Shown: one piece after another, positions 18,919 to 27,126 of the stretch
Layout of the letters: each line of letters opens with the position of its first letter
Position numbering within the stretch: the stretch's first letter is position 1
Notes under the pieces: generated by a model
What the model saw: only the letters and a program-made list of their open reading frames with translations
What the model was told of the DNA's origin: nothing
The model's database searches: none
DNA from: Acerihabitans sp035013185
GTDB taxonomy: Bacteria; Pseudomonadota; Gammaproteobacteria; Enterobacterales; Enterobacteriaceae
NCBI RefSeq assembly: GCF_035013185.1
Contig: NZ_JAYGJO010000024.1
Span: 19,527-83,526 of the forward strand
Direction: 5' to 3'
DNA length: 64,000 nt
Position numbers and translations under genes: made by a program

Positions 18919-19959
18919 ATGTATTATCACCGTATTCCTCATAGTTCTCTTGAAGTCAGCGTATTGGGATTGGGCACCATGACCTTTGGCGAACAAAATA
19001 CCGAAGCCGAGGCCCATGCGCAACTGGACCACGCGGTAGCGGCCGGAGTGAACCTTATCGACACGGCGGAAATGTATCCGGTCCCCCCCCGACCCGACAC
19101 CCAGGGATTAACAGAAACCTATATTGGTCATTGGCTTAAACAGCATGGTCAACGGGAAAAGATCGTGTTGGCCAGTAAAGTGTCAGGACCTTCCCGGGGT
19201 AACGACGCCGGCATTCGGCCGCAACAAATATTGGATCGGAAAAATATTCGTTTGGCTCTGGAGGACAGTCTGCGTCGATTGGGTACCGATTATCTCGATT
19301 TGTATCAGGTGCACTGGCCGCAACGTGCCACCAACTGTTTTGGTAAGCTGAATTATCAGTTTACTGATGAAAAGCAGGCGGTGACCATTTTGGAAACCCT
19401 TGAGGCGCTTAATGAGCAGGTGCGTGCGGGTAAGATCCGCTATCTCGGCATTTCTAACGAGACCCCTTGGGGTGCGATGCGTTATTTGCAGTTGGCGGAA
19501 AAGCATGATCTGCCGCGAATTGTCACGGTACAAAATCCTTATAGTTTGCTGAACCGTAGTTTTGAAGTGGGTATGGCGGAAATTAGTCAGTTCGAGGGGC
19601 TTGAGTTGTTGGCCTATTCCAGTCTTGCGTTCGGTACACTGACCGGTAAATATCTCAACGGTGCCCGTCCTGCCTGCGCGCGTAATACGCTGTTTAGCCG
19701 TTTTACCCGTTATAGTGCACCGCATACCGAGCAGGCCATCGGCGAGTATGTGGCGTTGGCGCATCGTTATGGGTTGGACCCGGCGCAGATGGCGTTGGCG
19801 TTTGTGCGTCAGCAGCCGTTTGTGGCCTCGACGTTGCTGGGTGCGACGTCGCTGGAACAGCTTCAGGTCAATCTAGAGAGTTTGGCGTTGACGTTGAACG
19901 AGGACATTATCGGCGAGCTGGAGCGGATTCATCAGCGGTTTACCTTTCCGGCGCCATAG
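18919..19959 (+). CDS. tas: NADP(H)-dependent aldo-keto reductase Tas
   Basis: Tas is an aldo-keto reductase of the TIM-barrel family, named in E. coli for suppression of tyrosine auxotrophy; its natural substrate is unclear. It has 346 residues, as in E. coli. N-terminal MYYHRIPHSSLEVSVLGLGT and the active-site region NLIDTAEMYPVP, plus the LYQVHWPQR strand, mark the family. The stop codon (19957-19959) lies inside the first unit of a 107-bp tandem repeat. Confidence 0.95.
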   Translation: MYYHRIPHSSLEVSVLGLGTMTFGEQNTEAEAHAQLDHAVAAGVNLIDTAEMYPVPPRPDTQGLTETYIGHWLKQHGQREKIVLASKVSGPSRGNDAGIRPQQILDRKNIRLALEDSLRRLGTDYLDLYQVHWPQRATNCFGKLNYQFTDEKQAVTILETLEALNEQVRAGKIRYLGISNETPWGAMRYLQLAEKHDLPRIVTVQNPYSLLNRSFEVGMAEISQFEGLELLAYSSLAFGTLTGKYLNGARPACARNTLFSRFTRYSAPHTEQAIGEYVALAHRYGLDPAQMALAFVRQQPFVASTLLGATSLEQLQVNLESLALTLNEDIIGELERIHQRFTFPAP

Positions 19960-20321
19960 GTACGCTCTCCCTTTAACACGGCCTGCGACGAGTGCGGTGG
20001 CGGCGGGCCTAGTGCGCCATGGGGTTTCGGTTGGCCGGAAAAATCACGGCCAATTCAACCCCATTGGTACGCTCTCCCTTTAACACGGTCTGCGGCGAGT
20101 GCGGTGGTGGCGGGCCTAGCGTGCCATGGGGTTTCGGTTGGCCGGAAAAATCACGGCCAATTCAACCCCATTAGTCCGCTCTCCCTTTAACACGGTCTGC
20201 AGTGAGTGCGGTGGTGGCGGGCCTAGCGTGCCATGGGGTTTCGGTTGGCCGGAAAAATCACGGCCAATTCAACCCCATTGGTACGCTCTCCCTTTAACAC
20301 GGTCTGCGGCGAGTGCGGTTT
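19959..20321. repeat. 107-bp tandem repeat, about 3.4 units
   Basis: Units start at about 19959, 20066, 20173 and 20280 (the last partial, ending near 20321) and are nearly identical. Spacing is exactly 107 bp, measured at the shared TACGCTCTCC-like start. Each full unit contains a nested inverted repeat: ATGGGGTT / AACCCCAT outside and TTGGCCG / CGGCCAA inside, around an A-rich loop. RNA would therefore fold strongly. The period is not a multiple of three, so it does not encode a protein repeat. It separates the convergent tas and lplT genes and abuts a toxin-antitoxin pair. Confidence 0.9.
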
Positions 20322-20409
20322 TAGCTAAACCTGCATGATGAGGTAGTGGCACACGTGTTGTCATTGGAGTACTATGTACACCTAAAAGAAAGCGAGGGAG
20401 GGAGCCTTT

Positions 20410-20757
20410 GTGAGTCATGCGATAGAATTTATCGAGACAGGGATGTTTACCCGGCAAATAAAACAAATAGCGACGGACGATGAATTCAAAGCACTCCAGA
20501 ATGCGCTAATAGGATCCCCGGACAAAGGGGTTTTGATTCAGAACACGGGCGGGCTGCGAAAAATCAGGATGGCAATAGGCTCTCAGGGGAAAAGCGGCAG
20601 TGCCCGGGTGATTTATTTTCTGGCCACTGAAGAGATAATTTTTCTGATAATGGCCTACCCGGAAAACACTAAAGATAGCCTGAGCGATACTGAGAAAGCA
20701 TGTCTGAAAAAGCTGACGAACTTATTGAAAAACGAGGTGAAATATGGGTTTTTTTGA
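20410..20757 (+). CDS. RelE/HigB-type toxin of a toxin-antitoxin pair
   Basis: A 115-residue protein with the fold pattern of RelE/HigB endoribonuclease toxins. It contains GLRKIRMAIGSQGKSGSARVIYFL, a strand-rich core with basic residues, then FLIMAYPENTKDSLSDTE. These features typify toxins that cleave translated mRNA. It starts with GTG after GGGAGGGAG and overlaps the antitoxin gene by 14 bp. The toxin-first order is typical for higBA-like pairs. The cassette lies between copies of a 107-bp repeat, which suggests insertion between tas and lplT. Confidence 0.8.
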   Translation: MSHAIEFIETGMFTRQIKQIATDDEFKALQNALIGSPDKGVLIQNTGGLRKIRMAIGSQGKSGSARVIYFLATEEIIFLIMAYPENTKDSLSDTEKACLKKLTNLLKNEVKYGFF

Positions 20758-21028
20758 TGAATTGAAAACCTCTCTTGAAGAAGCCGTCGACATTAAAAAT
20801 GGCGTCAAATCGCCGACCCGAGTGACCCGTTATGAAGTGGCAGACGTGAAGGCTATCAGAGAGCAACTTAACGTTTCACAAAGTGAGATGGCCAAGGTTC
20901 TGGGAACGAGCATCGACACCATCAAGAGCTGGGAAACCAAAAGACGTCATCCTACAGGACTGGCGGCAAAGGTGTTGGCGACCATTCAGGAAAATCCGGC
21001 ATTCTTCCGTGCACTGGCGATGCACTGA
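20744..21028 (+). CDS. HigA/NadS-type antitoxin with helix-turn-helix domain
   Basis: A 94-residue protein. Its C-terminal Xre-type helix-turn-helix is clear (IREQLNVSQSEMAKVLGTS, then TIKSWETKRRHPTGLAAKVL). Its N-terminal arm probably wraps the toxin. The ATG at 20744 is inside the toxin gene, so the two are translated together. Such antitoxins bind the promoter of their own operon; a short dyad lies about 40 bp upstream of the toxin start (AGTACTATGTACAC) and could be the operator, by inference. Confidence 0.82.
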   Translation: MGFFDELKTSLEEAVDIKNGVKSPTRVTRYEVADVKAIREQLNVSQSEMAKVLGTSIDTIKSWETKRRHPTGLAAKVLATIQENPAFFRALAMH

Positions 21029-21040
21029 TTTTCTATAATC

Positions 21041-21092
21041 GGTGGAAAATCACGGCCAACTCGACCCCATTAGTCCGCGCTCCCTTAAACAC
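21041..21092. repeat. Isolated degenerate copy of the 107-bp repeat, right of the toxin-antitoxin pair
   Basis: The segment from GGTGGAAAATCACGGCC to CTTAAACAC matches the second half and start of the tandem unit found at 19959-20321, with several substitutions. Similarity fades further right, toward 21140. It includes the CCCCATTAGTCCG junction seen in the third tandem unit. The toxin-antitoxin cassette therefore sits inside a former run of this repeat, ahead of the lplT 3' end. Confidence 0.75.
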
Positions 21093-21148
21093 CTGCTGCT
21101 GCAGGTTTTGTGCGCACAAGTCTGCTGTGCGGTGGGGTTGGCTGGCGT

Positions 21149-22357
21149 TTATTTAACGACAATGTTTTTTGTACGGGTGACGATCCAGAGCAGTAAGATC
21201 GCGGCTGAAAACAGGGTGCCGAATCCGATGCCGATAGTGACGGCGCTGGCACCCAGTTTTACCACCAGCGAATAGAAGCCGAGCATGAGCAGCATAGCGA
21301 GATTTTCGCCAAAGTTTTGTACCGCGATGGCATTACCTGCACCGACGCTTTCTTTGCCGCGTTGTTGCAGTAATGCATTTAACGGGACGATGAAAAAGCC
21401 GCCTAGAGCGCCGATCAGCGCCAGTAGCAAATAGGCCGGCAATAAGTGGTGTTGTACGCTTAGCCCTATTACCACCAGCCCCATCAGAATACCGGCGGGC
21501 ATGCAGCGTTGGACCCGTTCCAGCCGTACCAGTTTCGCGGCTGCGCCAGCACCGAACACGATGCCCACGGCCACCATGGCATTGAGCATCGTGGGGGTTG
21601 CGTTATCCGTGATGCCCAACGCTGCCGGGACCCAGAGTACCAGCAGGAAGCGTAGGGTAACCCCTGCGCCCCAAAATAGGCTGGTGCCAATGATCGAGAA
21701 ACGGGTTTCACCATTTTGCCAGAGAGCGCGGCAGGCAGAGACAAAACTGCCAACCAAACGTGCGGGGTGCCAGGAACTGGCGTGTCTGGCCGCCGGCAAC
21801 CTTGGAATAAACAGGTTGGCCACGACGGCCACAGCAAACATCAGGGCGCACATGCCTAACGCTACGCCCAGATGCCAGTCGGCCAGGATGCCGCCCGCCA
21901 TCGACCCAAGTAGTATGGCCGCGATGGTTGAGCCTTCGATCAGACCGTTGGCCTTGATCAGTTGGTCGCCTTGGGTTAATTCGCCTAATATGCCATATTT
22001 GGCCGGCGAGTAGGCGGCAGCGCCAATCCCCACCAGGCAATATCCTAGAAAGGGATTAAATCCAAAGCAGATGATCAGTGCACCAGCCAGTTTGAGACTG
22101 TTGGCCACCATCATCACCCGCCCCTTGGCAAAACTGTCGGCGAATTGGCCGACAAAAGGCGCCAGCATGATATAAGCACCGACAAATAACATCTGCAACA
22201 CCGGTTGACTCCAGGTTGGATACGCTTGTTGTTTAATCAGTGCCAGAGTGGCGAACAACAGCGCATTATCACCAAAAGCCGAAAAAAACTGGGCGCACAT
22301 CACCGCCATCATCGGCCGGGTTATTATGCTGACCGAGGTGGTATGGGATGGGTTCAT
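21149..22357 (-). CDS. lplT: Lysophospholipid transporter LplT
   Basis: LplT is a major-facilitator protein that flips lysophospholipids inward, so that Aas can reacylate them. There are 402 residues and about 12 hydrophobic segments. N-terminal SIITRPMMAVMCAQFFSAFG and SPAKYGILGE fit the family. Its ATG overlaps the aas stop (ATGA at 22354-22357), so the two genes are translationally coupled. In E. coli lplT precedes aas, whereas here the reading order on the minus strand is aas then lplT. Confidence 0.95.
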   Translation of the reverse strand: MNPSHTTSVSIITRPMMAVMCAQFFSAFGDNALLFATLALIKQQAYPTWSQPVLQMLFVGAYIMLAPFVGQFADSFAKGRVMMVANSLKLAGALIICFGFNPFLGYCLVGIGAAAYSPAKYGILGELTQGDQLIKANGLIEGSTIAAILLGSMAGGILADWHLGVALGMCALMFAVAVVANLFIPRLPAARHASSWHPARLVGSFVSACRALWQNGETRFSIIGTSLFWGAGVTLRFLLVLWVPAALGITDNATPTMLNAMVAVGIVFGAGAAAKLVRLERVQRCMPAGILMGLVVIGLSVQHHLLPAYLLLALIGALGGFFIVPLNALLQQRGKESVGAGNAIAVQNFGENLAMLLMLGFYSLVVKLGASAVTIGIGFGTLFSAAILLLWIVTRTKNIVVK

Positions 22358-24510
22358 GACTGACTCTCCGCGGCGTTAGCCATGTCTTTTAGAGTGACAA
22401 AATCGGGTTTGCCGCTACCCAATAGCGGCAGTTCCTTGATATGGCGAATGTCGCGTGGCACGGTAATCTCCGGCATGCCATCCTGGCGGGCTTGTTTTAA
22501 CAACCGGTCGCGGGTTAATTCGGCATCGGTGGTAAACAATACCAGTGCCTCGCCTTTGGCATCATCACTTTTAGCGGTGGCACCATGGTGAGCGGCTGGT
22601 GATACCCGCAGCGCCAGTTGTTCGATGCTCTCAAGGGAAATCATCTCACCGGCCAATTTGGCGAAGCGTTTGACTCGCCCTTGTATCGCACAAAATCCGG
22701 CTTCATCCAGGGTGACAATATCGCCTGTGTCATACCAGCCGGCATCCCACACCCCCGCGCCATTATCTGCCGTTGGCGTTTCCAATATGCCGGGATGCTC
22801 AAGGCGCAGGTAGCCTTTCATGATATTCGGCCCACTCAATTGCAGTTGACCACCCTGTTCAATCCCCGGTACCGGAATCAAGCGCGCCGACATGCCCGGC
22901 AGAATCTGACCGACGGTGTGTACTTTCGCCGCCAGCGGGACGTTAATCGCCACCACCGGCGCACATTCCGTCACACCATAACCTTCCAGAATGCGAATCC
23001 CAAATTTGTCCTGCCAGAGCAGTCGGGTGGATTCCGATAGTTTTTCCGCCCCGGCGACCACGTAACGTACCCGGGCAAAATCATATTGATGGGCCATGCG
23101 GCCATATTGGCCGAGGAAGGTGGAGGTACCAAACAGTACGGTGCAGTTTTTATCGTATACCAGTTCCGGTATAACCCGGTAATGCAGTGGGCTGGGGTAG
23201 AGCAGCACCCGCGCGCCGGTCAATAATGGTGTGAGTAATCCAACAGTCAGGCCGAATGCATGAAACAACGGTAATGCCGACAAAAACGTATCGCGCGGGG
23301 TAAAATCCGCCACTGAGCGTATCTGCTCAATATTGGCCAAAATGCTGTCATGGGAATGGACTACCCCTTTGGGTGTGCCTTCCGAACCGGAGGTGAACAG
23401 CACCAGGGCGCTGTCATCGGGCTGTTGCGGCAGCTCAGCATGGGCTGGGTAGAACAGATGAGCGATAACCCATAGCTTGTCGATCAGGGTAATACTGTCT
23501 TTAAGATCTTCGAGATAAACCCAGCGCACGCCGGTTACCGCCGGCGGCAGTGCGGTAAGTTTGGCTTTGTCCAGAAATTGCCGGGAGCTCACGATAGTCT
23601 TGATGGAGGCAGCTTTGACCGCGTTATTGATACCGTTTGCCCCGGCGGTGTAGTTGAGTAGCGCCGGGATGCGCCTGCGTAATCCAGCGCCCAGGATAGT
23701 GGCGGCAGAAATGGTGGCGTTGGGCAGCAATAAACCCACATGTTCCCCAGGCGTGGTGAAGCGCTCGAGGATACGGCTGGTGCCCAAGATTTTTTTCAAA
23801 AAGCCACGGTAACTGTCGGCCTTGAAGGCGATATCCTCAATACAAGGTTTGTCATCGCCATAACGCCACGCGGCCGTCAGTAATGCCTGATAAAGCGTTT
23901 GCCGGGGACGGGAGGCCATGCGCGCGTTCATCATGATCCGGTGCAGTTGTTCACCCGCAATGCGCCGGCGTTCGCGCGACTTTAGTGCTTGGGGCATGGG
24001 CAGGCTGACCGGGGTTTGCAGATGAATGGTAATTTTCGTAAACCAATGCCGCTTTATGATGCCGCCCATCCGACTGAAGGGTGTAAGTTCCGGCCCGGAC
24101 AGCCAGACCGGCACCACAATGGCGTCGGAACGTGATGCGACAAAAGCCGCACCATCATAAATTTTCATCAGTGAACCGGTGACCGTGATGCGGCCTTCGG
24201 GAAATACCACCACCGGGCGGCCATGGCCAATATGCTTGATTAATTGCTTGATACTGTGCGGTTTGGTGGGATTGAGTGGGATGATATCCACATAGCGTTT
24301 TACCAGCCGCATATACCATGCATCGGTAATGGTTGAGTAAATGGCAAATACCGGTTTGACCGGCAAAAATAGCGCTAGCAGGACCCCATCAAGAAAGGAG
24401 ACATGGTTGGGCGTAATCATGACTTTCTGCTGTTGCAGTACGCCTGGGTCGCCGATAACGTCCACTCGGTAAAGTAGTCGAAAAACCTGGCGCAATACGG
24501 AAAAAAGCAT
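22354..24510 (-). CDS. aas: Bifunctional acyl-ACP synthetase / 2-acylglycerophosphoethanolamine acyltransferase
   Basis: Aas reacylates lysophosphatidylethanolamine at the inner membrane. There are 718 residues with two domains. An N-terminal PlsC-type acyltransferase carries NHVSFLDG (HX4D) and FPEGRITVTGS. From about residue 230 an AMP-forming ligase carries LFTSGSEGTPKGVVHSH and YDTGDI. The ATG at 24510 is preceded by AAGGAGA. Together with LplT it forms the lysophospholipid repair system. Confidence 0.96.
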   Translation of the reverse strand: MLFSVLRQVFRLLYRVDVIGDPGVLQQQKVMITPNHVSFLDGVLLALFLPVKPVFAIYSTITDAWYMRLVKRYVDIIPLNPTKPHSIKQLIKHIGHGRPVVVFPEGRITVTGSLMKIYDGAAFVASRSDAIVVPVWLSGPELTPFSRMGGIIKRHWFTKITIHLQTPVSLPMPQALKSRERRRIAGEQLHRIMMNARMASRPRQTLYQALLTAAWRYGDDKPCIEDIAFKADSYRGFLKKILGTSRILERFTTPGEHVGLLLPNATISAATILGAGLRRRIPALLNYTAGANGINNAVKAASIKTIVSSRQFLDKAKLTALPPAVTGVRWVYLEDLKDSITLIDKLWVIAHLFYPAHAELPQQPDDSALVLFTSGSEGTPKGVVHSHDSILANIEQIRSVADFTPRDTFLSALPLFHAFGLTVGLLTPLLTGARVLLYPSPLHYRVIPELVYDKNCTVLFGTSTFLGQYGRMAHQYDFARVRYVVAGAEKLSESTRLLWQDKFGIRILEGYGVTECAPVVAINVPLAAKVHTVGQILPGMSARLIPVPGIEQGGQLQLSGPNIMKGYLRLEHPGILETPTADNGAGVWDAGWYDTGDIVTLDEAGFCAIQGRVKRFAKLAGEMISLESIEQLALRVSPAAHHGATAKSDDAKGEALVLFTTDAELTRDRLLKQARQDGMPEITVPRDIRHIKELPLLGSGKPDFVTLKDMANAAESQS

Positions 24511-24808
24511 GCTATCTCCTTATAGATTGATGATGCCGGCCGGCTAACACCGTCGAAACCCGCATCAGGTGGCCGATTCCGAAGAGCGTCACGCGTCGCA
24601 TCCGCGCCGCTGCCGTCTGACATTCAGCGAGGCGATGGCGATCCCGTTGAAAATCATTACACGACCCCGTAATTCTAGCAGGTTACACAATGTTAACTTG
24701 CGCCCTGATCCACAGCAGCGCCAGTCATTACCCAGGGGCACTCGACGATCGGGCCAAACAGGTGATCGCGCCCAGGGCCTAGGCGCGGCCATAGTGGAAT
24801 AGGCACCA
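24511..24808. other. Intergenic region between aas and the acetyltransferase gene
   Basis: No coding sequence, RNA gene or repeat could be supported in these 298 bp. The open frames here are short and look like chance. The region must hold the aas promoter. Confidence 0.5.
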
Positions 24809-25537
24809 TCAGGACTTCGCGATGGATTGCTGCATAAATACCGCCAACGGCCGGCGTTGTTGTCCCTTGAGATCGAAATTTCCTTGCGCCAGCCAGCCGC
24901 GCAGACCACGGGCGAGAGCCGCCCATTCGCTATCGATGATGGAATACCAGCAGGTATCCCGGTTATGCCCTTTGACCACTACCGCCTGGCGGAAGGTTCC
25001 TTCATACTGAAAACCGAGGCGTTTTGCCGCCTGGTTGGACGCCATATTCAAGCTGTGGCATTTCCATTCGCAGCGGCGGTAGCCCAGGGTGTCAAAGGTA
25101 TAGCCCAGCAGCAGATAGATGGCCTCGGTGCCGAGAACGGAACGCTTCATCAGCGGAGACCAGTTGACCCAGCCGATTTCCAGTACGCCGCTGCCCGCAT
25201 CAATGCGCATCAGCGCCACCGATCCCACCGCCAGATCGGTGGCACGATCGATAACGGCGAAATGCAGCGGGTCGCGGGAGGCGGCATTAGCGGCAACCAG
25301 GGCATCACACTGTTGCTGATTTTCAGGACGGGGGCGGGAAAAGTAGGTCCAGTCACGGCCATCGTCGATACGGTGCCAAGCGGCAAACAATGCCGGGCTG
25401 TGCGCCAGAGATAACGGTTCCAGGCGACAAAAATGCCCCGTCATGGTGACTTTTTGCGCCTGAGGGCGCGGTTGCCAGCCCGGCAACGCCGTGCCGATGG
25501 GTTGTTCATATTGATTAACCGGAGTCGGTTTGTTCAT
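24809..25537 (-). CDS. GNAT family N-acetyltransferase (RimJ/RimL-like), copy 1
   Basis: A 242-residue acetyltransferase of the RimJ/RimL type. The central core includes DWTYFSRPRPENQQQCDALV, LEIGWVNWSPLMKRSVLGTE and AAKRLGFQYEGTFRQAVV. The last is the usual acetyl-CoA-binding and C-terminal strand region of this group. The ATG at 25537 has GGGGAT 7 bp upstream; a longer open frame to 25705 runs into the omrA RNA and is rejected. A clear paralogue is encoded at 33837-34553. The substrate is unknown. Confidence 0.85.
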   Translation of the reverse strand: MNKPTPVNQYEQPIGTALPGWQPRPQAQKVTMTGHFCRLEPLSLAHSPALFAAWHRIDDGRDWTYFSRPRPENQQQCDALVAANAASRDPLHFAVIDRATDLAVGSVALMRIDAGSGVLEIGWVNWSPLMKRSVLGTEAIYLLLGYTFDTLGYRRCEWKCHSLNMASNQAAKRLGFQYEGTFRQAVVVKGHNRDTCWYSIIDSEWAALARGLRGWLAQGNFDLKGQQRRPLAVFMQQSIAKS

Positions 25538-25651
25538 TGCGTTATCCCCATGACGAAGGGCAATGGGAATTGGGAGTATTCCCATCACCTTCAGAGCGGC
25601 AAGTTTACCATGGGATAAATCACGATGGCGTGCAATCCAGGATCTCCACCC

Positions 25652-25744
25652 AAAAAAAAACCTACGCATCCGCGTAGGTTGGTGCAACTGAAATGGGTTC
25701 AACACACAAAGTGTGCTGATTTCTCACCAATCAATACCTCTGGG
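25652..25744 (-). ncRNA. omrA: OmrA/OmrB-type Hfq-binding small RNA
   Basis: On the minus strand the RNA begins CCCAGAGGTATTGATTGGTG, the strongly conserved 5' seed region of OmrA/OmrB. It ends in the terminator hairpin CCTACGC-GGAT-GCGTAGG followed by a run of nine Us. E. coli carries two tandem copies (omrA, omrB) between aas and galR; here only one is seen at the same place. In E. coli these RNAs are induced by EnvZ/OmpR and repress outer-membrane protein and curli regulator mRNAs. The middle part, GCACACTTTGTGTG, forms an extra hairpin. A possible -10 (TATAGA) precedes the 5' end. Confidence 0.93.
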
Positions 25745-26019
25745 ATCACCTACTCTATAGACGGTGACATGATTAAACCACCGCATATTCGCAAGATAAC
25801 CGTTCGAAATGAAACCAACTGTAAATTTTAGCCCATGTTCAATTCTGGGCAGCATCTTAACTGACTTGTTCAGGCAGTTCATCGCATTCAGCTCAGGTTA
25901 TGACGAGGCGAGTGCCTAGCATAAAATTTTAATGCTATTTCGCAATTATACCGAACCGATCGTCAAACCTGTGCGCCAGCGCCTTGCATCGCATGGGCTT
26001 TTCCGTAAAATTTGCCAAT

Positions 26020-26031
26020 GTAACCGATTAC
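26020..26031. promoter_or_regulatory. Putative GalR-type operator upstream of galR
   Basis: GTAACCGATTAC is a near-palindrome with central CG. It resembles the core of gal operators bound by LacI/GalR-family proteins. It lies 22 bp before the galR start codon, a position that would permit autoregulation. The assignment rests on motif shape and position only. Confidence 0.45.
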
Positions 26032-26053
26032 CCTAAGAGAGCTTAAAAGCGAT

Positions 26054-27064
26054 ATGGCCACCATAAAGGATGTAGCTAAATTGGCGGGGGTGTCTGTCGC
26101 CACAGTATCTCGCGTTATTAATAATTCACCTAAAGCCAGCGTCAGTTCACGTCAGGCGGTGCTGAGCGCCATGGAGGAACTGCAATACCACCCCAACGCC
26201 AATGCCCGTGCGCTGGCGCAGCAATCCACAGAAACTCTGGGACTGATTGTGGCGGATGTGTCCGATCCATTTTTCGGCGCCATGGTCAAGGCGGTGGAAC
26301 AGGTGGCTTACCGCACGGGTAACTTTTTACTGATTGGTAACGGTTATCATATCCTCGATAAAGAGCGCCAGGCGATTGAGCAACTGATCCGCCATCGTTG
26401 CGCGGCACTGGTGGTGCATGCGCAGATGATTCCCGAGCCGGAACTGAATGCGCTGATGGCGCATATTCCCGGCATGGTGCTGATTAACCGTATTTTACCC
26501 GAGTATGCCAATCGTTGTGTCGCGCTTGACGATCGTTATGGCGCCTGGCTGGCGACCCGCCATTTGATTCAGCAGGGCCACCAGCGCATCGCCTGTATCT
26601 GTTCAAGCCACCCTATTCCTGACAGTACCGACCGGTTGCAGGGATATCTGGACGGACTGAAGGATCATAATATTGCGGTGGACGATAAGTTGATTGCCTA
26701 CGGGGAACCGGATGAAGTGGGAGGCGAACAGGCCATGACCGACCTATTAGGACGCGGCAGGAATTTCACCGGTATTGCCTGTTACAACGACTCTATGGCC
26801 GCCGGTGCGCTGGCGGTGCTGAGCGACAACGGTATCGAGGTGCCGGAAGAGATTTCGCTGGTCGGTTTTGACGACGTGCTGATTTCCCGCTACCTTCGCC
26901 CGCGCCTGACCACCATACGTTATCCGGTGGTGGCCATGGCCAACCAGGCGGCGCGCCTGGCGCTGGCGCTGGCCAACGGCGATCCGCTGCCGGAGGTGAC
27001 GAATACTTTCAGCCCTACCCTGGTGCGCCGCCACTCAGTGGCACCACCACCGTCTGAGTCTTAA
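26054..27064 (+). CDS. galR: LacI-family transcriptional regulator GalR
   Basis: GalR represses galactose transport and metabolism genes and responds to D-galactose. There are 336 residues. The N-terminal LacI helix-turn-helix is MATIKDVAKLAGVSVATVSR. A periplasmic-binding-like sensor domain follows (VADVSDPFFGAMVKAVEQVA, GFDDVLISRYLRPRLTTIRY). It matches E. coli GalR along its length, apart from a slightly shorter C-terminus. It converges on lysA. Confidence 0.95.
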   Translation: MATIKDVAKLAGVSVATVSRVINNSPKASVSSRQAVLSAMEELQYHPNANARALAQQSTETLGLIVADVSDPFFGAMVKAVEQVAYRTGNFLLIGNGYHILDKERQAIEQLIRHRCAALVVHAQMIPEPELNALMAHIPGMVLINRILPEYANRCVALDDRYGAWLATRHLIQQGHQRIACICSSHPIPDSTDRLQGYLDGLKDHNIAVDDKLIAYGEPDEVGGEQAMTDLLGRGRNFTGIACYNDSMAAGALAVLSDNGIEVPEEISLVGFDDVLISRYLRPRLTTIRYPVVAMANQAARLALALANGDPLPEVTNTFSPTLVRRHSVAPPPSES

Positions 27065-27126
27065 TCGCCGCCCAGAGAATCGATACTGATTCAAACAGAT
27101 AACCGTCGAACTCTGGCGCATCGGCG

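Noticed and set aside
20126..20338. Open frame across the 107-bp repeats
   Set aside because: The repeat period is not a multiple of three, there is no ribosome-binding site, and the peptide resembles no protein; it is a by-product of the repeats.
25538..25705. N-terminal extension of the first acetyltransferase gene
   Set aside because: It would run through the omrA terminator and lacks similarity to the paralogue, whose start aligns with 25537.
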